DNA of 64,000 bases from Austropuccinia psidii (taxonomy: Eukaryota; Basidiomycota; Pucciniomycetes; Pucciniales; Sphaerophragmiaceae): NCBI GenBank assembly GCA_023105745.1, contig JALGQZ010000011.1, positions 16,929,475 to 16,993,474 on the forward strand, read 5' to 3'. Shown one piece after another: positions 21,468 through 32,251 of this stretch; positions within the stretch are counted from its first letter, which is position 1, and each line of letters starts with the position of its first letter. The position numbers were made by a program, and so were the translations under genes. The notes beneath the pieces are model-generated. The model was given only the letters and a program-made list of their open reading frames with translations, had not been told where the DNA came from and searched no databases.

Positions 21468-22090
21468 GGTTCATTCTTTCCTCCTCTTTGTTTTTTAATT
21501 CCATTGAAGTTCTTCCCATATTGAACACATTTTCCATGGCTGTCTTTTCTTTCTTTGGAAGTCAGTGATTCTAGGGGAAAAACCTTTTCCACTTGGATTT
21601 TGCCTTTCCCTTTGACTTTTCCTTTCCCTTCTGATTGCTCTTTGGGGCTTTCTTGTCCTTGTTTGGCACTTGTTGAGGCTTGAGGAGCTTCCACAGGGCT
21701 TTTGTCCTTTCCTTGGGCTACCTTCTTCTGGTCCTCTGACAAAATGCTTTGGGGTTTCAACCAGCCTTTTATCTGTTGGACTTGTCCTTTGCAAGACATG
21801 GGTTTCCAACCCCTCAGAAGGTCCTCTTTCTTTTCTGGGCCCATGAACTTCTTTACTTGAAGATATGAGTTCATTTTTCCTATCAAAAGACTTGGCAGAA
21901 GCTCCCACTCCTGCTGCTTTGCTGCCATAAACCAGTTCTTGTACTGAGACTGGTATATCTCTATTGTTGCCTGTTGGAAATGGTTCAGGTCTGACAATAG
22001 GAATAGAACTTATTTCAGCTTCTGGACTCTCAATAACAGTTTCAAAGGTTCTGGCTAACTGTTTGGAACTGATGGAAGTTCTGGCATCCT
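21468..22090 (-). pseudogene. Gy-C Gag N-terminal region
   Basis: The informative frame is 21458-21997: IEIYQSQYKNWFMAAKQQEW, KMNSYLQVKKFMGPEKKEDL, LLRGWKPM, then a Gly/Lys/Ser-rich linker (EGKGKVKGKGKIQVEK) and HGKCVQYGKNFNGIKKQRGG. This matches the Gy-A N-terminal Gag region. The last codons run into the AGATT duplication, and Gag resumes at 10215. An overlapping 199-codon frame (21495-22094) contributes only its first part (SSKQLARTFETVIE), so a frameshift lies near 21990. Confidence 0.72.
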
Positions 22091-22360
22091 CCATTTGTGC
22101 CTCTCCTCTGGGCTGACGTTATTGTCTTTTGGATTTATGACCTGAATGTCCTGGTCCAGATCAATTTGATTGGATGGAGTAGTTTCTTTTACTTCTATTA
22201 GGAGTAATTTCACATCAATTTTAAAGAAAATTGGACTAATAAATGGATTTAATGCACCTGCTGGGCTTTCAAAGGGTTCTTTTGTAATTAAACCCCTTGG
22301 TGCTGGGCTGGTTTGAGTTTCAATACTTGACTCTGAGATACTAGAGTCAGATGATCTTTA
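22063..22360 (-). pseudogene. Gy-C Gag leader, open stretch
   Basis: A minus-strand frame without ATG runs about 95 codons from SSDSSISESSIETQTSPAP through NPFISPIFFKIDVKLLL to a stop near 22063. A pyrimidine-rich AG (CTATTGTCATCCATCAG, ending at 22361) precedes it, in the same place as the acceptors of Gy-A and Gy-B leader exons. Ser/Thr/Pro-rich composition resembles a Gag leader. No intron could be placed inside it. Confidence 0.45.
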
Positions 22361-22365
22361 CTGAT

Positions 22366-22874
22366 GGATGACAATAGAGAAAACAAAAAGGAAAAGTTAT
22401 TTTATTAAGAAATAAAAAAATAACTTATTGAATAAAGTTGTTTCAATGTAATTTATGGCAAATTCTGTCAAAAATAAAGAAATATTTCTCAATAATAAAG
22501 AAAAATATTTTGAAGCAAAGTTTTTTTATTTGATTTTTTATTTTCTTTCAATATATAGTAATTATGAAATTAATAGGTTATTAATCAAAATTGTATTATT
22601 ATTCACTTTATACCAGAATGACTCAAAGAATAAATTTCAAGTCTGTGATGTGAAAAAGCCACTAGTTAGACAAGAGAAAGTTTTTTCAAATCACTAAATA
22701 GTATATTTTTTCAAACAATATTCTTAAGAAAAAACAACTTGAGTAATATTATAAAGATTATTTATAAGGGATAAGTCCCCAAAAAGCCAAAATTAAAGTA
22801 AATATGGCAATTTTACGTCAAAAAACAATAAAATAAGGTCTAGAATATGATTTAGGCCACAAAAATTGGTTAAA
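22366..22874 (-). other. Gy-C untranslated leader
   Basis: AT-rich sequence between the primer-binding site and the first Gag exon, with no domain-bearing frame. The plus-strand frame 22455-22697 is low-complexity. It carries the block AATTTTACGTCAAAAAAC at 22809-22826, identical to one in the Gy-A intron. Confidence 0.55.
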
Positions 22875-22892
22875 ATCATGGCCAGGCCCCCA
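22875..22892 (-). other. Gy-C primer-binding site
   Basis: The minus strand reads TGGGGGCCTGGCCATGAT, two bases inside the LTR end. It differs from Gy-A at three positions and equals Gy-B over the first 16 bases. Confidence 0.6.
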
Positions 22893-22894
22893 AA

Positions 22895-24344
22895 TGTAAG
22901 GTTTTTCTATGAAACTCTTTATAATAGTAACAAATATCAAGAGTACTATGACTTTCCTCAGTATAAAATATAATATAATTAAATATTATGACCACAAATT
23001 TACATAATTATTAAAATAATTACATATAAAAAAGGGATTTTATTATCATTAAATAATTTAATGATGAAAAAAATTATTAATAATTATAATAAATAATAAT
23101 TATCCTATTATTGTTGTAGTCACTGGCAGCTATAACAATAATTAGTGTAAAGCTCTTAATGAGACAAATAAATGTGGAAAATCTTAATATTTATCTACTT
23201 ATAAATATAAAAATATTATTTATAAAATTAATTATCACATTGACTGTGTAAAGATAATTCTTATAGAAAAATTGTATAAAAAACTAATACTAGATAAAAA
23301 AATATAGAAATTCAAAGAAAACTTACTTATAATATTTATTTAATAAAAAAATTCAAACAAAACAGTTATTATATTTAAATATGATTATGAGTTAAAAACA
23401 CGCCAAAAATCAATATTTTAAAAGATAAAACAACTTTTTATGATAAAAAATATGATTAAAGAGTTCTTAAGGGGAATTTGTGGATTTCAAAAGATATTTA
23501 AGACAATCATTTTATATAATAAAATATATTATTGGTTATTAAAACAATAATCTGAATTCTATTATTTCAATTCCTTAATTTTTAGAATTAATAAAGAATA
23601 AAATAACTTAAGAATTACTTTAATCATAATATTTTATATTTAATCAAAATATACCTGTTTAAATGTCTAATATGATTGGAATGATGATGAGTAATGGAAA
23701 AAAACAGTGATTAATAGACTCCTTTTATGTCTACAGAGAAGCTCTCATAATTTATAATGGACATAGAGGGAGTGCTCAGATTAGATCTGCAAAACCAGAC
23801 TTAAAAATAAGGTTCTTAACTTAAGGTAGCTTATTTTTAAATCCAATTTGAAGTTACCAGTGCTATTCTTAACTCCAAGTACCCTTAATCCTCTTTCTGA
23901 TTAATTATTTTAAGATTTAATATAAATTAAGTTTATTTAAATTAAATTTTATCACATGAAAAACTCAAAAATAGAGCTTCAAGCTAAGATCTCTTAAACT
24001 CAATTTTTAATAATTTTTTAAGAACTCCTAATTTTCTTTAATTATAATCAAAAGAGTAAATTTCCAGGCTAATACCAATAAAGACTGTTTGTGAAAGATA
24101 CTCCAAATTTGATTTATACACAGAGAACATCAATTGGTAAGCTGTGTAAAAATTTCAAGAAAATCTGTGGGGAATTGAATTTTTAATGAATTTATGAATT
24201 TATTGCTATTTTTCCACGTAAAATAGCAATACACACCAAACCTTAGCTTTTGATAAGGTTTCAATGCTTGTAAATTTGAAATTTCAATATTAATTAAGCT
24301 TTGACAGTTCCTAAAACCTTAATTTCAAGCTTTCATATTGGGAT
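22895..24344 (-). repeat. Gy-C 5' LTR, first part
   Basis: Starts TGTAAGG. It is homologous to 2998-4430 of the 3' LTR until Gy-B interrupts it after the duplication TTTAC (24345-24349). It continues at 36279. It has a perfect hairpin at 24201-24231. Confidence 0.88.
24201..24231. repeat. LTR hairpin (5' LTR copy, perfect)
   Basis: TATTGCTATTTT, loop TCCACGT, AAAATAGCAATA: a perfect 12-bp stem. The loop holds the CACGT core. It is preserved in a much-diverged LTR pair (the other copy has one mismatch), while surrounding bases differ more. Confidence 0.75.
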
Positions 24345-24349
24345 TTACT

Positions 24350-25764
24350 GTCAGGCTGAGTCTATAATTGAGGTATTGAATCAGTATATAAAAATCTAAC
24401 TGTGAATGTGACACAGAAAAAAGTAGTTAAAAAATGTTTTACAGACTTTAATGAAGGCTTTACTAAACACTTTTAATGGTGGTGAGTGCTGTTGAAAGCC
24501 CTGGACGCAGTGTTTATCTGTTGGGTTACAATTTTAGAGACTACAATAATTAAGATTATCATTATACCTTTTCATTTTCCAAGAGTATCACTCTTTTTGA
24601 AAGTTTTACTACATAGGAATTTAAGAGCAAGATGGGTATTCCTCTTTTGGGAAGGGGAAGGTCCCTTTTTATCCTGAAATTGGGTAAAAAGGTCCTCTAG
24701 ACCGTTTCACCTGGATAAAGTGAAGATTTGTCACCTAAGAGTACTGGCTTGTGGTTTCCACAAGGCCTGTATACTCTTTATTGGGCTCAGATGTGGTTTT
24801 GAAACCACATCTGGGCAGTTTTCACCAATACGGGGTGAAAATCTTCATCTGGGGACCACACAGCCCTCTCTAAAATGTATGACACCTGAAAGGCTGTACA
24901 GAACCTGTATGGGACCCCTGTATCAAATTAACTATTAGGTATTGAAGTATAAACATGCTTCTTCATCTGTTTGACACTTCAAAATCATGGTTATGTGATA
25001 TTATCCCACAGAAAAGGTGTATTGGCCCAATTGTGGGATTTTCACCTTAAAACTGCTATAGCTTTGTCATCTTTTGAGATATTGAGCTCAAAGTTGGTTC
25101 ATTGTGTAGCCCTGAATGGATCTACACAATGGTACCTTATTTGGTATGGGTAACATTGAACATGGCAAAGTTATTCCATGTACAATTTTTGTTATTCAGA
25201 TATATGATTTTCTCAATATTTGTATGGAGCTTGTTTGTTCCATAACCTTTGTTATGGATGGGATATGGGGAAGTTAATGGCACCATCAGATATTCCTGAT
25301 TTCTCTCTTTTTAAAAAGACCCCACTTTAAGTATCTCACACTAAAGCTGTAGAAGCTAGATGAGAGGTGAATATTTTATTCACCCTTATTTGGCCTTATT
25401 TTGGCCATAACGTCTGTAGTTTTGGTGTTTTCTCAATTTGGATAGTACCATTGGATAGCCCTTATTTGGAGCTTCAATTTGAATACCCATTTGCTTGGTT
25501 TAAGCCTCTTCCTCTGAATTTCAGATGAGAGGTGAAAATTAAGGTTTATGCTCAGCAACAACTTTTAGAAGGAATAACTTTGTTATTCTTTTTCCTATGA
25601 TGATGGTACTTGAATATTTGGAAAGAGGTTATTTTCCTCTTTCTTTTGATACCTTTTTAGCTTTTTTGGCTCAGCTCCATGTTTTGGTGGTATCTTAGCT
25701 TTACCATTGGTCTATTGTATTTGGCTGTCATGCTTGTGCTCTGGTTTTGAGTCACAAGTTGACA
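24350..25764 (-). repeat. Gy-B 3' LTR
   Basis: 1415 bp, TGTCAGGCTGAG to ACAAGTTGACA on the plus strand. It is homologous to 32867-33952 plus 35958-36273, with about one difference per ten bases by eye. It contains no protein frame of note. Confidence 0.9.
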
Positions 25765-25783
25765 TACCCTCCCTTAAAAAAAG
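25765..25783 (-). other. Gy-B polypurine tract
   Basis: The minus strand reads TTTTTTTAAGGGAGGGTA directly before the LTR start TGTCAACTTG, the expected plus-strand primer position. Confidence 0.75.
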
Positions 25784-25788
25784 GCTCA

Positions 25789-26175
25789 TTATTGATGAGA
25801 ATTTTCAGTCCTCCTAGAGGCCCTGAATCCCCTCAGATGAAGTTTCCCATCTGGTATGGCATCCTCTTCCAACCATTTGTCTTTGTCTGCTGTCTGGTTT
25901 TTAAATCTGACCAAATATTGTCTTTGGTCTTTACCATTCAGTATAATCTTCTTGGCCTTGATGATATTTCTCATGGGTCCAGGGGAGTCTTTCACTTCCA
26001 CTATGTCTGGTGGAGGGGTAGTCTTCTTTCCGAAGGGGAACTTGTCCTCTCCTTTCTGGAAGTATGGTTTGACCAGACTCACTGGGAATACTGGGTGTTT
26101 CCAGAGAAATTTCTCTGTGAGACTAACCTCCACTGCATTCTTCCCTAACAATTTGATGATAGTGAAGGGCCCCAT
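25789..26175 (-). pseudogene. Gy-B integrase C-terminus and chromodomain
   Basis: A 128-codon frame. The integrase C-terminal barrel MGPFTIIKLLGKNAVEVSLT and HPVFPVSLVKPYF is followed by a linker (GKKTTPPPDIVEVKDSPGPM) and a chromodomain-like tail: QYLVRFKNQTADKDKWLEED, then HLRGFRASRRTE. Here the two parts are in one frame, which supports the view that the stop between them in Gy-A (13492) is a lesion. Upstream frame is lost at a TAA near 26178. Confidence 0.82.
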
Positions 26176-26179
26176 AAAT

Positions 26180-27190
26180 TAATCTCTCATTTTCTTTGGT
26201 CCCTTAAGATTATTGAAGTTGAGTGTAGACACTAACACCTGGTATCCTTCTTTGAAGTCTGGCTCCATATGTGTCTTGTCATACCTCTGCTTGTTCTATT
26301 CCTTAGCTTCAGCTATGCACTTAGCAGCTGTGTCACAAGCTCTCTTTTAAATATAATGGAAGTCTTTGGCCTTGGGGTGGATAGTTATAAGATTTTTCTT
26401 CAGGTGATCCACAGGCAACAGGGGGTTCCACCCTTTTTCTACCAGTGAGGGTGATTTTGCTGTGGTAGAGTTCTGGCTTGTGTTTTAAGCCAGCTGGACT
26501 GATGGTAGAAGTGTAACCCAGTCATTGGTATATCCTTCATCGTCCTTATATTCCATTCCATATGCGCAGAACCTTCTAATGATTTCCTCCATTGTTTGGA
26601 TCATCCTTTCAGCTAACCCATCTTTTTGTGGGTGGTAAGCTTTAGAAAATGCAAATTTTGTACCCAGAATGTCATAGAGGTTGGTCCAAAACTCTATTTT
26701 GAATTTTGTGTCCCTATCACTAATTATGATTCTTGGGACTCCACATGTGGCTATGATGTTTTTTCAGAATAACAAAGCTGTATCCATTTCTATGTCTTCC
26801 TTATGACATGGTAAGCACCTCACAATTTTTCTATACCTATCAGCTATGACTAGGCAGGAATTAAGATTTTCTTTGCCTCCTGGGACAAGTCCTGTGACCC
26901 AGTCCATATTGAAGGTTTCCCATGGGTGTTTGGGTTCTTCTACATGTTGAAGTAGCTCATATTTTTTCCCATGTTTTCTGTTTGCCTTTTGGATCTTTCA
27001 CAAGTTTTGGGATATTCACTCAACTCTTTCTCCCATTTGGGCCACCAAGCTGTGCTTTCTACCCTTTCCTTCGTCCTGTCTTCACTCACATGTCCCATAT
27101 AGGGGCAGTCATGACATTCCTGCAGAGATATGTGCTCCCTGTGTATCACTGTGAGGGCACATGTATACTTCTATCTGTGATAGAGTAGTC
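26180..27190 (-). pseudogene. Gy-B integrase, heavily broken
   Basis: Integrase motifs appear in three frames. Zinc-binding region: QECHDCPYMGHVSEDRTKER, then YPKTCERSKRQ where YCKTCERCQ is expected. Catalytic region: the plus strand at 26590-26730 reads as the reverse complement of the HPQ-DG-AERMIQ and SDRDxKF blocks, with frame breaks between. Several stops and one-base shifts are visible, so no activity is possible. Confidence 0.72.
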
Positions 27191-27199
27191 CATCTATAA

Positions 27200-28035
27200 G
27201 GAAAAAGAATTTATCCTTATAGTCCCTCAACCAGGGTTTCTATAGCTGGTATTCCAGCTCTGGTCTCCTGTATTTCTGTTGAAGAAGTTGCAACAATATT
27301 CCACACTGTTTGTTCGGCATAAGTCTTCATTACTTCACTAAAGATCTCATTGTGTAGCTCTGAGGAGCTTATCCCAAATATGGGATTTTCTCTTCCTTGT
27401 GATTCAATTTCTTCACTGTCTGGGGTACCACTTTCTGGTTCCCATTCAGAAAATCTTAATTTTTTCCTCCTGTCTATTTCCATGAAATGGATGGGATCTT
27501 GGCTGCTACTTCAGGGTCATAAGCTGGGTTTCTTTTGACATTATCCAGTGGCCATCTGCTGAGGCCATCTGCATTGGTGTGGCTTTTTCCTTCTTTTTAT
27601 ATGATGGTCATGTTACCTCTATACTCTTGGATGGCCATTTGCCACATCAACATGTGTCTATTAGTAGTCTTCATATCAAGTAAGGACTTTATTACTGTAC
27701 AGTCTGTGTATACTTAAAAGATTGCACCCTCCAGATAATAATGGAGTTTTTCTGGGGCCCAGACTAGGCATAGGAATTCAGTCTGAGTTGCTTCATACCT
27801 AGCTTCTGAATCTTCCAGTTGCCTGGAGATGTAGCATATTACCCCTTCCCTTGGTTTACCATCCACAATTTTTCTTTGGTGTAGGGAAGCTCCCAATCCT
27901 TGACTGCAAGCTGCATCTATGTACAAATTGAATGGTAATTCAAATTCAGGGAGTATAAGGACAGGTGCATTAGTGAGTTCATGTTTGATCCTCTCATATG
28001 CATCTCTCCTTTCTTTGGTAATTTCAAAAACTACA
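27200..28035 (-). pseudogene. Gy-B RNase H and linker
   Basis: RNase H begins with ELPFNL in one reading, then MYIDAACSQGLGASLHQRKI (27714-27926), QTEFLCLVWAPEKLHYYLE, and, after an in-frame stop near 27714, [35 protein letters not shown] and TNADGLSRWPL. The second catalytic residue is preserved as TEF (QMEC in the relatives). The linker to integrase (27217-27483) keeps acidic composition. It is broken by at least three stops. Confidence 0.75.
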
Positions 28036-28095
28036 ACTTATGAACATCACTTATATAGACTACTAGTCATTTGGAAAAAGGTTTTGATTTTATTT

Positions 28096-28345
28096 CTGTA
28101 GTAGTTAGCAAGCCCAAGGAAAGATTGCATCTCTTTGATGTTCTTTGGTACTGGCTTTTTCAGTGCTTCTGCTACTATATGTTGGTCTATGGCCAGATTA
28201 AGGCCTGAGACATTATGTCCTAGTTCCAGTAATTCTTGTTGGCCAAAATTGCAAGTCTTAAGTGAATTTTTTGGATTGATGGGTGTGCATTTAATTAGTA
28301 CTCTGTCTATTTACTGGAAATTGTCTTCACATGTTTACTAGTCAT
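28096..28345 (-). repeat. Tandem duplication in Gy-B reverse transcriptase, copy 1
   Basis: Matches 28371-28620 at an offset of 275 bases: CCCAAGGAAAGATTGCATCT, GATGTTCTTTGGTACTGGCT, GGTCTATGGCCAGA, AATTCTTGTTGG and GATTGATGGGTGTGC recur in order. It covers the reverse transcriptase thumb and the following SFLGF region. The copies differ by roughly one base in ten, so the duplication is old. Confidence 0.8.
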
Positions 28346-28370
28346 GTGAGCAAAATCTTTGATATGGTTT

Positions 28371-29300
28371 CTGTAGTATCTAGAAAACCCAAGGAAAGAT
28401 TGCATCTCTTTGATGTTCTTTGGTACTGGCTTTCATAGTACTGTTTCTACTTTATTTTGGTCTATGGCCAGACTAAGGCCTGAGACTTTATGTCCTAGTG
28501 CCAGTAATTCCTGTTGGTCGAAGTTGCACTTCTTAAGTGAAATTTTCAGATTGATGGGTGTGCCTTTACTTATTACTCCTTCTATGTACTGCAGATGGTC
28601 TTCCCATGTCTCTGAGTATATAATGATGTCCTCAATATATACTACCATCCAGCCTTCTACTATTTCTTCTTGAAATATTGTGTCCATAATCCTTTGGAAG
28701 TGGGGTGGTGCATTTTTGATGCCAAATGGAATCCTGGTGTACTCATATATACCTATATGGCATATAATTCTGATTAACTTCATGGAGTTTTTTTAACTCC
28801 ATTCTGATGAAAGCCTTTCATACAATCCATCTTGTTTATATATTTGAATTTTGCCAGTTTGTCTAGGTCATGGGGTATCCTTGGTATAGGGTACCTATCA
28901 GCTTTTGTGTAGTTATTCAGGGCTCTGAAATCCCCACACAACTTTGATTTTCCATCATTCCAGGTGATAAGAACAGGAGTTCTGATTTCCACTATTTCAT
29001 TATGTCCTATCTTCCTGATGACATCCATGTCTAGGAGTTCATTGATGTTTTTCTCAATTTCTTTCCTAGTTTCCAGGCTTGCTGGATATGGAGGTCTTCT
29101 CAGCATGGGTGGATAAGGTCTCTCCTCAACCAGATATAATTCTATATCATGGCCTGTTATTTTTCCTAAAGGTTCTTCACCAATGGCAAATTCTGGTCTA
29201 TTTTTCCTCAGCATTTTCAGTTGACTAAGTTTTTGTTTACTGGTGAGGTTGGTTCTGAATTGGCCCTCTTTGAATTAATTCAGTAATTCTTCTAAGGGGT
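28371..29300 (-). pseudogene. Gy-B reverse transcriptase
   Basis: Frames 28780-29214 and 28433-28783 carry the domain. First: EPLGKITGHDIELYLVEERP, YPPMLRRPPYPASLE, KLCGDFRALNNYTKADRYPI, and the first catalytic Asp in INKMDCMKGFHQN. Second: GIYEYTRIPFGIKNAPPHFQ, the box YIED (49-52) where YIDD is expected, ETWEDHLQYIEGV, SLKKCNFDQQELLALGHKV. A frameshift around 28780 separates them. Replacing the first Asp of YxDD by Glu would abolish or strongly reduce catalysis. The thumb is followed by its own duplicate (28096-28345). Confidence 0.85.
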
Positions 29301-29448
29301 CATGGGTAGACATTTGGTATATGTCAAGTGAAAATTTCTTTTCCTTGTTTTTACCTATGGTGATATGCCTGCTTTTACTATTGTAAATATCAATTCCATA
29401 CATCCTCTTGTAGTCTGTTCCCAGTAAAAATCCTTAGATGCGGGCATA

Positions 29449-30267
29449 TTAAAGCACAAAAAACTCTGGGTTGATTCTGATATTACCTTTCCTATGGGGT
29501 ATAATTATATCTTTGATAATTTTCCCAATGGATGTCATCTTCCCTGATGCACTTTTGAATTTTCTTTCCTTGATTGGCAAGAGCTGTTTTTCCCAATTTG
29601 GGAAGTGGTTATCCACATAATATTTGGCCACTATTGAGCAGTGTGCACCACTGTCAATGATCAATGGGAGCTGAGAATTGTCAATACAAACAGTAATCTT
29701 TGTGGCTGTCCCATGTATATATGCCATTCCTCTAGTTGGTGTAACTAGGAATGTTTGTGCATCTTGTGTGTGTTTACACAAGTTTATATTTTCAGTGTCC
29801 TGTGTAATTCCTTCTTCTGACTGTATGTCCTGAATTTCTAGTTGTGTTTCTTTTTGGTACTCCACTAGAGATTCCTCTCTTGGTTCTTTGTCTTCATCAT
29901 ATTGTTCTCTAATGGCATCTCCCACAGAGTATGATTCAGAATCCTCTGTTGGGGATTCTTCCTCTGGAGCTTGTTCAATGTCATAGACTTTATTCTTTTC
30001 CTTTGGACAGCTATTAGCATAGTGGTCTGTTGACCCACAATTGTAACAAGAGTTTTTCTTTTTGGTCACTTCTTCCACTCTTTCTTTGGGTTTATATTTG
30101 AAGTCCACCCTGAAAGGTTGTTTCTCTTTGAAACTACTGCTTCTATATTGGGAATATTTCCCTATGTTTGTTCTTTTCCTTACATCCTGTAAGGTGTTTG
30201 CAATTTCATCTATAGTGCAGCTTTGGTTGCATCTGCATTTTACTGCATGCTCTAGTTCTCCTGGCAT
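29449..30267 (-). pseudogene. Gy-B Gag zinc knuckle and aspartic protease
   Basis: A 272-codon frame. It starts in the end of the capsid (PGELEHAVKCRCNQSC). It has a perfect CCHC knuckle CYNCGSTDHYANSC (residues 74-87; bases 30007-30048), a long acidic linker (EEESPTEDSES, EDKEPREESLVEYQKE) and the retropepsin core ITVCIDNSQLPLIIDSGAHC (Asp205). It ends IRINPEFFVL at a stop; the rest of the protease (YKRMYGIDIYNSK-like) follows in another frame to about 29380. Knuckle and protease active site are the best preserved parts of Gy-B. The gag-pol continuity in one frame argues for a single Gag-Pol polyprotein. Confidence 0.85.
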
Positions 30268-30700
30268 TTATTTCAGGAGTTTGTAATTCCTCATCTGAGT
30301 ATTCATTTGAGGATCAATGGCTTTAAGTATTTTAGACTTTCTAAGACATTACTCATATGGATCTTTCTCCACAGAGTATTTCTCATTCTCAAATGACATG
30401 GTCTTTTGCCATATCCAAGTACCATTGCTGTACTTTTTGATTATTTTTCTCTTCCACCATGGCCAGTTTCTTCTGCCATGGATTTCTTACATTTATATGT
30501 ACCAAATACTAGCATTTTCTTTGAATGCTGTATCAAGTCTAGCATTTATCCAGTAATCTTGTATTCTTGGTACATCAATGAAGAGTCCATAAATATAATC
30601 AATGAGATCCATATGATCATATTATCCTGTTCCAGAGAGTTAAGGCCAGCTTTAGGCCTCTGAAAGCTGTCTTAATTCTTCTTTCTCACACTAATACATT
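30268..30700 (-). pseudogene. Gy-B Gag capsid, broken
   Basis: Pieces in three frames match the capsid of the relatives: an LSGTG-YDHMDLIDYIYGLF stretch near 30600-30650, INARLDTAFKENASIWY near 30490-30560, the Trp-rich WPWWKRKI segment near 30440-30470, and ECLRKSKILKAIDPQMN near 30290-30350. At least four frame changes or stops occur. The plus-strand frames here are shadows. Confidence 0.65.
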
Positions 30701-31130
30701 TTATCTACATCCTGATATTTATATGGAGACCTTTCCTTATTCTCCAACAAGGCATATGGTTTGATGTCTTCTTGGTGGTATGGATTATTCAAAACATGGC
30801 CTTGTGGTTGGGGCTTCATGTTTTGGTAGACATTAAGCAATTTGTTTAAGTCTTTATCCAGACAATCCCTGTCCCTTTTGCAGTGGCTATGTTCTTCAAA
30901 GACTTGATTCAGTCTTTTATTGGTTTCTTCAGAGGCTTTGCTCAATTGAGCATGGCCTTTTTTAAGGTTTTTGACTATTTTTTCCATTGAGGCTGTTAGT
31001 TTTCATTCTCAACTAGCTTTCTTGGATCTCTGAAAACTGTTTTTGAGTTTTCTCTGCATATTGGGACATCTGTAACCACAGTTCATCACCATTTAAGTTA
31101 CTCTCAGGTGTAACAACACTGTGTTAATTC
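30691..31130 (-). pseudogene. Gy-B Gag coiled-coil segment
   Basis: A 98-codon minus-strand frame, MEKIVKNLKKGHAQLSKASE onward, is charged and heptad-like (ETNKRLNQVFEEHSHCKRDR, CLDKDLNKLLNVYQNM). It has the same position as the coiled coils of Gy-A and Gy-C. A broken upstream extension runs to about 31130. Confidence 0.62.
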
Positions 31131-31185
31131 TGAGTGGAGGTAATATTTCTATTGGTAGGGCTACTGATTCTAGAAGTATTTACAG

Positions 31186-31885
31186 CTATTTATGACTCTT
31201 TTGTACTTCTTTCACCAATTCTAACAGCTGCTGGATCATTGGGTCTGACTCTCTCTGACTTTGGATCAAAGAAGGCTTTTTTTTGCCCTTGTATCCTTTT
31301 CTTCTCCTGGAAACTACCTGGGATTGTGAATAATTGTGACTCTTGGACACTGATCTTCTGGCTCCTGAAAGGTTTGAAGCCACTGGATATTTGGGTTGGT
31401 CTACTCCTTGTGAGCCTGAAGGAATCAGAGTAGGCCCTGTCTGGTTCAGCTGTTCTTCTACATCTTGGATAGTGGTTTTATTCTCCCTTATCCTGTTTTC
31501 CCTCTCCTCCAGTATTCTGAACTGCCTGGTGGTATTCCATCCTTTGGTGATTACCATAAGATCTTTGAAGGGTATCTCTTTGAGACATATCTTCTGCCAA
31601 CTTGCTCCAAGTTCTGCCCAGTGGGATGCTAGGTTGAACCTCTTGTTGTCCATTCTCCATTGGAAAAGATCTTTGGGGAGTTGGTGGAGCTGAAGAACTT
31701 TATCCATATCCTTCCAGTCCTCTGGTTGAGGTTTCTGTTGAGTTGGAAGGTGAATGGCACAGTTGTTATGATTTCCCTCAGTGTCTATCCATACACCATC
31801 TTGTCCAAGGTGTCCTCTTCCAGGTCTTCTGGTTCTGTACAGTCCTTCTCTGTCCTCTGGCTGGCTCCTTGGGATTCCAAGCTTC
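31186..31885 (-). pseudogene. Gy-B Gag N-terminal region
   Basis: The minus-strand frame reads LRKLGIPRSQPEDREGLYRT from just after the predicted intron acceptor, then KPQPEDWKDMDKVLQLHQLP, FQWRMDNKRFNLASHWAELG, WNTTRQFRILEERENRIREN, a basic Ser-rich segment (VVSRRRKGYKGKKKPS) and IQQLLELVKEVQKSH. It occupies the place of the Gy-A N-terminal Gag region, but residue similarity is weak. The function is unknown. The open frame extends upstream into the intron, which is why an apparent start at 31986 is not used. Confidence 0.65.
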
Positions 31886-31953
31886 CTGAGGTGTACAGGT
31901 GACATATCAGTGTTTGCAAGCAGTAAGCAACTTAATTTTCTTAGGGTATTTAC
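31886..31953 (-). other. Predicted intron in Gy-B gag leader
   Basis: 68 bp on the minus strand: donor GTAAAT after CAAAG, a TGCTTAC-type branch candidate, acceptor CACCTCAG. It stands where Gy-A has its 65-bp intron. Joining the flanking frames leaves a one-base phase difference, put down to decay or to an alternative site. Confidence 0.5.
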
Positions 31954-32250
31954 CTTTGACTGTTCTTTGTAAAAAAATTTTATCAACTGATTTGGGGAAT
32001 TTGCCTTTAGAAGTTACAGCTGGGTTAATTACTGTAATATTCCCTGTAAAAACTATCAAGGTTGGTTTACCTTGTATTGACACAGAGTTTAGTGGCTTTC
32101 TAATTCTCTGGGTGGAACTTGGTGTCCATTTCTTGACTGTGATTAGGCCTTCACTATGCCTCTTTCCTTTTCCCTTGCCTTCTGGCTCTGGAGGTATCAC
32201 TGGTGTATTGCATTGTGATTGGGTTTCAAGTGGTATGAAATTTTCTTCCA
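31954..32250 (-). pseudogene. Gy-B Gag leader exon
   Basis: Begins after the acceptor TTTTCTCTTTGATTCAG (AG then TG, as in Gy-A) and reads EENFIPLETQSQCNTPVIPP, a Gly/Lys stretch (EGKGKGKRHSEG), PSSTQRIRKPLNSVSIQGKP and VTSKGKFPKSVDKIFLQRTV up to the donor. It is open along its whole length. It has no recognised domain, is basic overall, and is probably the start of Gag after an upstream exon that I could not place. Confidence 0.6.
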
Positions 32251-32251
32251 C

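Noticed and set aside
21495..22094. 199-codon frame overlapping the Gy-C Gag N-terminal frame
   Set aside because: Residues matching Gy-A are in the other frame for most of the length; the basic, Ser/Arg-rich translation is a frame shadow.
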